A DNA stretch of 64,000 nt, from the NCBI GenBank assembly GCA_035771165.1, contig JAWNZC010000468.1, forward strand, positions 1,345,771 through 1,409,770. The letters are read 5' to 3'. Position numbers and translations under genes: made by a program. Under the pieces are notes generated by a model. The model searched no databases. It was not told the origin of the DNA and saw only the letters and a program-made list of their open reading frames with translations. Shown in pieces: positions 47,701-60,100 of this stretch (within the stretch, counting starts at the first letter, position 1; the number at the start of each line of letters is the position of its first letter). Source of the DNA: Paragorgia papillata. Lineage: Eukaryota > Cnidaria > Anthozoa > Scleralcyonacea > Coralliidae.

Positions 47701-50700
47701 AACGACGCAGGCGAGCTTTAGACAAATTGCGGTGCGGCGTCATTAATACGACTGACGGGGCTTGTTTTGCATATTTCAGATTACCTCAGATATAAACACA
47801 ATTTTCTCAGGCGCTATTCTATACGATTGTTTTTTAAATTTACATATGTTGTACAGAATTTCATGCTCTTTAATCTACTATAAGTCTCCAGAGTGGCACA
47901 GACCCATGAACGCCGCAGGCGAGATTTAAACAAATTGCTTTTTTTAATTTACATATGTTGTAAAAATGTCATGCTCTTTAACCTAGTATAAGTCTCCAGA
48001 GTGGCACAGACCCATGAACGACGCAGGCGAGCTTTAAACAAATTGCTTTTTTTAATTTACATATGTTGTACAGAATTTCATGCTCTTTAATCTAGTATAA
48101 GTCTCCAGAGCGGCACAAACCCATGAACGACGCAGGCGAGCTTAAAACAAATTGAGGCGCGGCGCAATTAATACAACTGACGGGGCTTGTTTTGCATATT
48201 TCAGATCACCTCGGATATAAACACAATTTTCTCAGGCGCTATTCTTTAGGATTTTTTTAAATTTACATATGTTGTACAGAATTTCATGCTCTTTAATCTA
48301 GTATAAGTCTCCAGAGCGGCACAAACCCATGAACGACGCAGGCGAGCTTTAAACAAATTGCGGCGCGGCGTCATTAATACGACTGACGGGGCTTGTTTTG
48401 CCTATTTCAGATTACCTCAGATATAAACACAATTTTCTCAGGCGCTATTCTTTTCGATTTTTTAAAATTTACATATGTTGTACAGAATTTCATGCTCTTT
48501 AATCCAGTATAAGTTTCCAGAGTTGCACAAACCCATGAACGACGCAGGCGAGCTTTAAACAAATTGAGGTGCGGCGTCATTAATACGACGGACGGGGCTT
48601 GTTTTGCATATTTCAGATTACCTCGGATATAAACACAATCTTCTCAGGCGGTATTCTTTACGATTTTTTTAATTTACATATGTTGTACAGAATTTCATGC
48701 TCTTTAATCTAGTATAAGTCTCCAGAGCGGCACAAACCCATGAACGACGCAGGCGAGCTTTAAACAAATTGAGGCGCGGCGCAATTAATACAACTGACGG
48801 GGCTTGTTTTGCATATTTCAGATTACCTCGCATATAAACACAATTTTCTCAGGCGCTATTCTTTACGATTTTTTTATATTTACATATGTTGTACAGAATT
48901 TCATGCTCTTTAATCCAGTATAAGTTTCCAGAGTTGCACAAACCCATGAACGACGCAGGCGAGCTTTAAACAAATTGAGGTGCGGCGTCATTAATACGAC
49001 GGACGGGGCTTGTTTTGCATATTTCAGATTACCTCGGATATAAACACAATTTTCTCAGGCGGTAATGTTTACGATTTTTTTAAATTTACATATGTTGTAC
49101 AGACTTTCATGCTCTTTAATCGAGTATAAGTTTCCAGAGTTGCACAAACCCATGAACGACGCAGGCGAGCTTTAAACAAATTGAGGCGCGGCGTCATTAA
49201 TACGACTGACAGGGCTTGTTTTGCATATTTCAGATTACCTCGGATATAAACACAATTTTCTCAGGCGGTAATCTTTACGATTTTTTAAAATTTACATATG
49301 TTGTACAGACTTTCATGCTCTTTAATCGAGTATAAGTTTCCAGAGTTGCACAAACCCATCAACGACGCAGGCGAGCTTTAAACAAATTGAGGCGCGGCGT
49401 TATTAATACGACTGACGGGGCTTGTTTTGCATATTTCAGATTACCTCGGATATAAACACAATTTTCTCAGGCGCTATTCTATACGATTTTTTTTAAATTT
49501 ACATATGTTGTACAGAATTTCATGCTCTTTAATCTACTATAACTCTCCAGAGTGGCACAGACCCATGAACGACGCAGGCGAGCTTTAGACAAATTGCGGT
49601 GCGGCGTCATTAATACGACTGACGGGGCTTGTTTTGCATATTTCAGATTACCTCAGATATAAACACAATTTTCTCAGGCGCTATTCTATACGATTGTTTT
49701 TAAATTTACATATGTTGTACAGAATTTCATGCTCTTTAATCTACTATAAGTCTCCAGAGTGGCACAGACCCATGAACGCCGCAGGCGAGATTTAAACAAA
49801 TTGCTTTTTTTAATTTACATATGTTGTAAAAATGTCATGCTCTTTAATCTAGTATAAGTCTCCAGAGTGGCACAGACCCATGAACGACGCAGGCGAGCTT
49901 TAAACAAATTGCTTTTTTTAATTTACATATGTTGTACAGAATTTCATGCTCTTTAATCTAGTATAAGTCTCCAGAGCGGCACAAACCCATGAACGACGCA
50001 GGCGAGCTTAAAACAAATTGAGGCGCGGCGCAATTAATACAACTGACGGGGCTTGTTTTGCATATTTCAGATCACCTCGGATATAAACACAATTTTCTCA
50101 GGCGCTATTCTATACGATTGTTTTTAAATTTACATATGTTGTACAGAATTTCATGCTCTTTAATCTACTATAAGTCTCCAGAGTGGCACAGACCCATGAA
50201 CGCCGCAGGCGAGATTTAAACAAATTGCTTTTTTTAATTTACATATGTTGTAAAAATGTCATGCTCTTTAATCTAGTATAAGTCTCCAGAGTGGCACAGA
50301 CCCATGAACGACGCAGGCGAGCTTTAAACAAATTGCTTTTTTTAATTTACATATGTTGTACAGAATTTCATGCTCTTTAATCTAGTATAAGTCTCCAGAG
50401 CGGCACAAACCCATGAACGACGCAGGCGAGCTTAAAACAAATTGAGGCGCGGCGCAATTAATACAACTGACGGGGCTTGTTTTGCATATTTCAGATCACC
50501 TCGGATATAAACACAATTTTCTCAGGCGCTATTCTTTAGGATTTTTTTAAATTTACATATGTTGTACAGAATTTCATGCTCTTTAATCTAGTATAAGTCT
50601 CCAGAGCGGCACAAACCCATGAACGACGCAGGCGAGCTTTAAACAAATTGCGGCGCGGCGTCATTAATACGACTGACGGGGCTTGTTTTGCCTATTTCAG

Positions 50701-53700
50701 ATTACCTCAGATATAAACACAATTTTCTCAGGCGCTATTCTTTTCGATTTTTTAAAATTTACATATGTTGTACAGAATTTCATGCTCTTTAATCCAGTAT
50801 AAGTTTCCAGAGTTGCACAAACCCATGAACGACGCAGGCGAGCTTTAAACAAATTGAGGTGCGGCGTCATTAATACGACGGACGGGGCTTGTTTTGCATA
50901 TTTCAGATTACCTCGGATATAAACACAATCTTCTCAGGCGGTATTCTTTACGATTTTTTTAATTTACATATGTTGTACAGAATTTCATGCTCTTTAATCT
51001 AGTATAAGTCTCCAGAGCGGCACAAACCCATGAACGACGCAGGCGAGCTTTAAACAAATTGAGGCGCGGCGCAATTAATACAACTGACGGGGCTTGTTTT
51101 GCATATTTCAGATTACCTCGCATATAAACACAATTTTCTCAGGCGCTATTCTTTACGATTTTTTTATATTTACATATGTTGTACAGAATTTCATGCTCTT
51201 TAATCCAGTATAAGTTTCCAGAGTTGCACAAACCCATGAACGACGCAGGCGAGCTTTAAACAAATTGAGGTGCGGCGTCATTAATACGACGGACGGGGCT
51301 TGTTTTGCATATTTCAGATTACCTCGGATATAAACACAATTTTCTCAGGCGGTAATGTTTACGATTTTTTTAAATTTACATATGTTGTACAGACTTTCAT
51401 GCTCTTTAATCGAGTATAAGTTTCCAGAGTTGCACAAACCCATGAACGACGCAGGCGAGCTTTAAACAAATTGAGGCGCGGCGTCATTAATACGACTGAC
51501 AGGGCTTGTTTTGCATATTTCAGATTACCTCGGATATAAACACAATTTTCTCAGGCGGTAATCTTTACGATTTTTTAAAATTTACATATGTTGTACAGAC
51601 TTTCATGCTCTTTAATCGAGTATAAGTTTCCAGAGTTGCACAAACCCATGAACGACGCAGGCGAGCTTTAAACAAATTGAGGCGCGGCGTTATTAATACG
51701 ACTGACGGGGCTTGTTTTGCATATTTCAGATTACCTCGGATATAAACACAATTTTCTCAGGCGCTATTCTATACGATTTTTTTTAAATTTACATATGTTG
51801 TACAGAATTTCATGCTCTTTAATCTACTATAACTCTCCAGAGTGGCACAGACCCATGAACGACGCAGGCGAGCTTTAGACAAATTGCGGTGCGGCGTCAT
51901 TAATACGACTGACGGGGCTTGTTTTGCATATTTCAGATTACCTCAGATATAAACACAATTTTCTCAGGCGCTATTCTATACGATTGTTTTTAAATTTACA
52001 TATGTTGTACAGAATTTCATGCTCTTTAATCTACTATAAGTCTCCAGAGTGGCACAGACCCATGAACGCCGCAGGCGAGATTTAAACAAATTGCTTTTTT
52101 TAATTTACATATGTTGTAAAAATGTCATGCTCTTTAACCTAGTATAAGTCTCCAGAGTGGCACAGACCCATGAACGACGCAGGCGAGCTTTAAACAAATT
52201 GCTTTTTTTAATTTACATATGTTGTACAGAATTTCATGCTCTTTAATCTAGTATAAGTCTCCAGAGCGGCACAAACCCATGAACGACGCAGGCGAGCTTA
52301 AAACAAATTGAGGCGCGGCGCAATTAATACAACTGACGGGGCTTGTTTTGCATATTTCAGATCACCTCGGATATAAACACAATTTTCTCAGGCGCTATTC
52401 TTTAGGATTTTTTTAAATTTACATATGTTGTACAGAATTTCATGCTCTTTAATCTAGTATAAGTCTCCAGAGCGGCACAAACCCATGAACGACGCAGGCG
52501 AGCTTTAAACAAATTGCGGCGCGGCGTCATTAATACGACTGACGGGGCTTGTTTTGCCTATTTCAGATTACCTCAGATATAAACACAATTTTCTCAGGCG
52601 CTATTCTTTTCGATTTTTTAAAATTTACATATGTTGTACAGAATTTCATGCTCTTTAATCCAGTATAAGTTTCCAGAGTTGCACAAACCCATGAACGACG
52701 CAGGCGAGCTTTAAACAAATTGAGGTGCGGCGTCATTAATACGACGACGGGGCTTGTTTTGCATATTTCAGATTACCTCGGATATAAACACAATCTTCTC
52801 AGGCGGTATTCTTTACGATTTTTTTAATTTACATATGTTGTACAGAATTTCATGCTCTTTAATCTAGTATAAGTCTCCAGAGCGGCACAAACCCATGAAC
52901 GACGCAGGCGAGCTTTAAACAAATTGAGGCGCGGCGCAATTAATACAACTGACGGGGCTTGTTTTGCATATTTCAGATTACCTCGCATATAAACACAATT
53001 TTCTCAGGCGCTATTCTTTACGATTTTTTTATATTTACATATGTTGTACAGAATTTCATGCTCTTTAATCCAGTATAAGTTTCCAGAGTTGCACAAACCC
53101 ATGAACGACGCAGGCGAGCTTTAAACAAATTGAGGTGCGGCGTCATTAATACGACGGACGGGGCTTGTTTTGCATATTTCAGATTACCTCGGATATAAAC
53201 ACAATTTTCTCAGGCGGTAATGTTTACGATTTTTTTAAATTTACATATGTTGTACAGACTTTCATGCTCTTTAATCGAGTATAAGTTTCCAGAGTTGCAC
53301 AAACCCATGAACGACGCAGGCGAGCTTTAAACAAATTGAGGCGCGGCGTCATTAATACGACTGACAGGGCTTGTTTTGCATATTTCAGATTACCTCGGAT
53401 ATAAACACAATTTTCTCAGGCGGTAATCTTTACGATTTTTTAAAATTTACATATGTTGTACAGACTTTCATGCTCTTTAATCGAGTATAAGTTTTCCAGA
53501 GTTGCACAAACCCATCAACGACGCAGGCGAGCTTTAAACAAATTGCGCGGCGTTATTAATACGACTGACGGGGCTTGTTTTGCATATTTCAGATTACCTC
53601 GGATATAAACACAATTTTCTCAGGCGCTATTCTATACGATTTTTTTTTTAATTTACATATGTTGTACAGAATTTCATGCTCTTTAATCTACTATAACTCT

Positions 53701-53916
53701 CCAGAGTGGCACAGACCCATGAACGACGCAGGCGAGCTTTAGACAAATTGCGGTGCGGCGTCATTAATACGACTGACGGGGCTTGTTTTGCATATTTCAG
53801 ATTACCTCAGATATAAACACAATTTTCTCAGGCGCTATTCTATACGATTGTTTTTAAATTTACATATGTTGTACAGAATTTCATGCTCTTTAATCTACTA
53901 TAAGTCTCCAGAGTGG
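44571..53916 (+). repeat. Regular higher-order repeat, about 1.66 and 1.87 kb
   Basis: The marker gttgtaaaaatgtc (type-b short monomer) occurs at 44631, 46292, 47957, 49823, 50247 and 52113. The intervals are 1661, 1665, 1866, 424 and 1866 bp. The 1661-bp unit holds nine monomers, seven full and two short (108 and 110 bp). The 1866-bp unit has one extra full monomer. The 424-bp unit has two short and one full monomer. Copies look almost identical over their length, far more alike than monomers within a unit, which is the defining mark of a higher-order repeat. Confidence 0.85.
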
Positions 53917-54116
53917 CACAGACCCATGAACGCCGCAGGCGAGATTTAAACAAATTGAGCGGCGTTTTTAATACAACTGACTTGTTTTGCATATTTCAGA
54001 GTACCTCGGATATAAACACAATTTTCGCAGGCGCTAGCTTTAAACAAATTTTTTTAAATTTACATATGTTGTACAGAATTTCATGCTCTTTAATCTAGTA
54101 TAAGTCTCCAGAGCGG
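53917..54116 (+). repeat. Chimeric satellite monomer (200 bp)
   Basis: At the position where the type-b short pair is expected, the unit instead reads gagatttaaacaaattgagc, then ggcgtttttaatac, and later gcaggcgctagctttaaaca before the T-run. The agctttaaacaaatt block is thus present twice, with the switch at the shared caggcg. The pattern fits template switching or non-allelic repair between the two caggcg sites of a monomer. Confidence 0.7.
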
Positions 54117-57100
54117 CACAAACCCATGAACGAACGCAGGCGAGCTTTAAACAAATTGAGGCGCGGCGCAATTAATACAACTGACGGGGCTTGTTTTGCA
54201 TATTTCAGATCACCTCGGATATAAACACAATTTTCTCAGGCGCTATTCTTTAGATTTTTTTAAATTTACATATGTTGTACAGAATTTCATGCTCTTTAAT
54301 CTAGTATAAGTCTCCAGAGCGGCACAAACCCATGAACGACGCAGGCGAGCTTTAAACAAATTGCGGCGCGGCGTCATTAATACGACTGACGGGGCTTGTT
54401 TTGCCTATTTCAGATTACCTCAGATATAAACACAATTTTCTCAGGCGCTATTCTTTTCGATTTTTTAAAATTTACATATGTTGTACAGAATTTCATGCTC
54501 TTTAATCCAGTATAAGTTTCCAGAGTTGCACAAACCCATGAACGACGCAGGCGAGCTTTAAACAAATTGAGGTGCGGCGTCATTAATACGACGGACGGGG
54601 CTTGTTTTGCATATTTTCAGATTACCTCGGATATAAACACAATCTTCTCAGGCGGTATTCTTTACGATTTTTTTTAATTTACATATGTTGTACAGAATTT
54701 CATGCTCTTTAATCTAGTATAAGTCTCCAGAGCGGCACAAACCCATGAACGACGCAGGCGAGCTTTAAACAAATTGAGGCGCGGCGCAATTAATACAACT
54801 GACGGGGCTTGTTTTTGCATATTTCAGATTACCTCGCATATAAACACAATTTTCTCAGGCGCTATTCTTTACGATTTTTTTATATTTACATATGTTGTAC
54901 AGAATTTCATGCTCTTTAATCCAGTATAAGTTTCCAGAGTTGCACAAACCCATGAACGACGCAGGCGAGCTTTAAACAAATTGAGGTGCGGCGTCATTAA
55001 TACGACGGACGGGCTTGTTTTGCATATTTCAGATTACCTCGGATATAAACACAATTTTCTCAGGCGGTAATGTTTACGATTTTTTTAAAATTTACATATG
55101 TTGTACAGACTTTCATGCTCTTTAAATCGAGTATAAGTTTCCAGAGTTGCACAAACCCATGAACGACGCAGGCGAGCTTTAAACAAATTGAGGCGCGGCG
55201 TCATTAATACGACTGACAGGGCTTGTTTTGCATATTTCAGATTACCTCGGATATAAACACAATTTTCTCAGGCGGTAATCTTTTCGATTTTTTTTAAAAT
55301 TTACATATGTTGTACAGAACTTTCATGCTCTTTAATCGAGTATAAGTTTCCAGAGTTGCACAAACCCATGAACGACGCAGGCGAGCTTTAAACAAATTGA
55401 GGCGCGGCGTTATTAATACGACTGACGGGGCTTGTTTTGCATATTTCAGATTACCTCGGATATAAACACAATTTTCTCAGGCGCTATTCTATACGATTTT
55501 TTTTTAATTTACATATGTTGTACAGAATTTCATGCTCTTTAATCTACTATAACTCTCCAGAGTGGCACAGACCCATGAACGACGCAGGCGAGCTTTAGAC
55601 AAATTGCGGTGCGGCGTCATTAATACGACTGACGGGGCTTGTTTTGCATATTTCAGATTACCTCAGATATAAACACAATTTTCTCAGGCGCTATTCTATA
55701 CGATTGTTTTTTAAATTTACATATGTTGTACAGAATTTCATGCTCTTTAATCTACTATAAGTCTCCAGAGTGGCACAGACCCATGAACGCCGCAGGCGAG
55801 ATTTAAACAAATTGCTTTTTTAATTTACATATGTTGTAAAAAATGTCATGCTCTTTAATCTAGTATAAGTCTCCAGAGTGGCACAGACCCATGAACGACG
55901 CAGGCGAGCTTTAAACAAATTGCTTTTTTTAATTTACATATGTTGTACAGAATTTCATGCTCTTTAATCTAGTATAAGTCTCCAGAGCGGCACAAACCCA
56001 TGAACGACGCAGGCGAGCTTAAAACAAATTGAGGCGCGGCGCAATTAATACAACTGACGGGGCTTGTTTTGCATATTTCAGATCACCTCGGATATAAACA
56101 CAATTTTCTCAGGCGCTATTCTTTAGGATTTTTTTAAATTTACATATGTTGTACAGAATTTCATGCTCTTTAATCTAGTATAAGTCTCCAGAGCGGCACA
56201 AACCCATGAACGACGCAGGCGAGCTTTAAACAAATTGCGGCGCGGCGTCATTAATAACGACTGACGGGGCTTGTTTTGCCTATTTCAGATTACCATCAGA
56301 TATAAACACAATTTTCTCAGGCGCTATTCTTTTCGATTTTTTAAAATTTACATATGTTGTACAGAATTTCATGCTCTTTAATCCAGTATAAAGTTTCCAG
56401 AGTTGCACAAACCCATGAACGACGCAGGCGAGCTTTAAAACAAATTGAGGTGCGGCGTCATTAATACGACTGACGGGGCTTGTTTGGGCATATTTCAGAT
56501 TACCTCGGATATAAACACAATTTTCTCAGGCGGTAATCTTTACGATTTTTTTAAATTTACATATGTTGTACAGACTTTCATGCTCTTTAATCGAGTATAA
56601 GTTTCCAGAGTTGCACAAACCCATGAACGACGCAGGCGAGCTTTAAAGAAATTGAGGCGCGGCGTCATTAATACGACTGACGGGGCTTGTTTTGCATATT
56701 TCAGATTACCTCGGATATAAACACAATTTTCTCAGGCGCTAATCTTTACGATTTTTTAAAATTTACATATGTTGTACAGAATTTCATGCTCTTTAATCTA
56801 GTATAAGTCTCCAGAGCGGCACAAACCCATGAACGACGCAGGCGAGCTTTAAACAAATTGAGGTGCGGCGTCATTAATACGACTGACGGGGCTTGTTTTG
56901 CATATTTCAGATTACCTCGGATATAAACACAATTTTCTCAGGCGCTATTCTATACGATTTTTTTTTAATTTACATCTGTTGTACAGAATTTCATGCTCTT
57001 TAATCTACTATAACTCTCCAGAGTGGCACAGACCCATGAACGACGCAGGCGAGCTTTAGACAAATTGCGGTGCGGCGTCATTAATACGACTGACGGGGCT

Positions 57101-60100
57101 TGTTTTGCATATTTCAGATTACCTCCGATATAAACACAATTTTCTCAGGCGCTATTCTATACGATTGTTTTTAAATTTACATATGTTGTACAGAATTTCA
57201 TGCTCTTTAATCTACTATAAGTCTCCAGAGTGGCACAGACCCATGAACGCCGCAGGCGAGATTTAAACAAATTGCTTTTTTAATTTACATATGTTGTAAA
57301 AATGTCATGCTCTTTAATCTAGTATAAGTTCTCCAGAGTGGCACAGACCCATGAACGACGCAGGCGAGCTTTAAACAAATTGCTTTTTTTAATTTACATA
57401 TGTTGTACAGAATTTCATGCTCTTTAATCTAGTATAAGTCTCCAGAGCGGCACAAACCCATGAACGACGCAGGCGAGCTTAAAAACAAATTGAGGCGCGG
57501 CGCAATTAATACAACTGACGGGGCTTGTTTTTTGCATATTTCAGATCACCTCGGATATAAACACAATTTTCCTCAGGCGCTATTCTTTAGGATTTTTTAA
57601 AATTTACATATGTTGTACAGAATTTCATGCTCTTTAATCTAGTATAAGTCTCCAGAGCGGCACAAACCCATGAACGACGCAGGCGAGCTTTAAAACAAAT
57701 TGCGGCGCGGCGTCATTAATACGACTGACGGGGCTTGTTTTGCCTATTTCAGATTACCTCAGATATAAACACAATTTTCTCAGGCGCTATTCTTTTCGAT
57801 TTTTTAAAATTTACATATGTTGTACAGAATTTCATGCTCTTTAATCCAGTATAAGTTTCCAGAGTTGCACAAACCCATGAACGACGCAGGCGAGCTTTAA
57901 ACAAATTGAGGTGCGGCGTCATTAATACGACGGACGGGGCTTGTTTTGCATATTTCAGATTACCTCGGATATAAACACAATCTTCTCAGGCGGTATTCTT
58001 TACGATTTTTTTAATTTACATATGTTGTACAGAATTTCATGCTCTTTAATCTAGTATAAGTCTCCAGAGCGGCACAAACCCATGAACGACGCAGGCGAGC
58101 TTTAAACAAATTGAGGCGCGGCGCAATTAATACAACTGACGGGGCTTGTTTTGCATATTTCAGATTACCTCGCATATAAACACAATTTTCTCAGGCGCTA
58201 TTCTTTACGATTTTTTAAAATTTACATATGTTTTACAGAATTTCATGCTCTTTAATCCAGTATAAGTTTCCAGAGTTGCACAAACCCATGAACGACGCAG
58301 GCGAGCTTTAAACAAATTGAGGTGCGGCGTCATTAATACGACGGACGGGGCTTGTTTTGCATATTTCAGATTACCTCGGATATAAACACAATTTTCTCAG
58401 GCGGTAATCTTTACGATTTTTTTAAATTTACATATGTTGTACAGACTTTCATGCTCTTTAATCGAGTATAAGTTTCCAGAGTTGCACAAACCCATGAACG
58501 ACGCAGGCGAGCTTTAAACAAATTGAGGCGCGGCGTCATTAATACGACTGACGGGGCTTGTTTTGCATATTTCAGATTACCTTGGATATAAACACAATTT
58601 TCTCAGGCGGTAATCTTTACGATTTTTTTAAATTTACGTATGTTGTACAGACTTTCATGCTCTTTAATCGAGTATAAGTTTCCAGAGTTGCACAAACCCA
58701 TGAACGACGCAGGCGAGCTTTAAACAAATTGAGGCGCGGCGTCATTAATACGACTGACGGGGCTTGTTTTGCATATTTCAGATTACCTCGGATATAAACA
58801 CAATTTTCTCAGGCGCTATTCTATACGATTTTTTTTAAATTTACATATGTTGTACAGAATTTCATGCTCTTTAATCTACTATAACTCTCCAGAGTGGCAC
58901 AGACCCATGAACGACGCAGGCGAGCTTTAAACAAATTGCGGTGCGGCGTCATTAATACGACTGACGGGGCTTGTTTTGCATATTTCAGATTACCTCAGAT
59001 ATAAACACAATTTTATCAGGCGCTATTCTATACGATTGTTTTTAAATTTACATATGTTGTACAGAATTTCATGCTCTTTAATCTACTATAAGTCTCCAGA
59101 GTGGCACAGACCCATGAACGCCGCAGGCGAGATTTAAACAAATTGCTTTTTTTAATTTACATATGTTGTAAAAATGTCATGCTCTTTAATCTAGTATAAG
59201 TCTCCAGAGTGGCACAGACCCATGAACGACGCAGGCGAGCTTTAAACAAATTGCTTTTTTTAATTTACATATGTTGTACAGAATTTCATGCTCTTTAATC
59301 TAGTATAAGTCTCCAGAGCGGCACAAACCCATGAACGACGCAGGCGAGCTTAAAACAAATTGAGGCGCGGCGCAATTAATACAACTGACGGGGCTTGTTT
59401 TGCATATTTCAGATCACCTCGGATATAAACACAATTTTCTCAGGCGCTATTCTTTTCGATTTTTTAAAATTTACATATGTTGTACAGAATTTCATGCTCT
59501 TTAATCCAGTATAAGTTTCCAGAGTTGCACAAACCCATGAACGACGCAGGCGAGCTTTAAACAAATTGAGGTGGCGTCATTAATACGACGGACGGGGCTT
59601 GTTTTTGCATATTTCAGATTACCTCGGATATAAACACAATCTTCTCAGGCGGTATTCTTTACGATTTTTTTAATTTACATATGTTGTACAGAATTTCATG
59701 CTCTTTAATCTAGTATAAGTCTCCAGAGCGGCACAAACCCATGAACGACGCAGGCGAGCTTTAAACAAATTGAGGCGCTGCGCAATTAATACAACTGACG
59801 GGGCTTGTTTTGCATATTTCAGATTACCTCGGATATAAACACAATCTTCTCAGGCGGTATTCTTTACGATTTTTTTAATTTACATATGTTGTACAGAATT
59901 TCATGCTCTTTAATCTAGTATAAGTCTCCAGAGCGGCACAAACCCATGAACGACGCAGGCGAGCTTTAAACAAATTGAGGCGCTGCGCAATTAATACAAC
60001 TGACGGGGCTTGTTTTGCATATTTCAGATTACCTCGCATATAAACACAATTTTCTCAGGCGCTATTCTTTACGATTTTTTTAAATTTACATATGTTGTAC

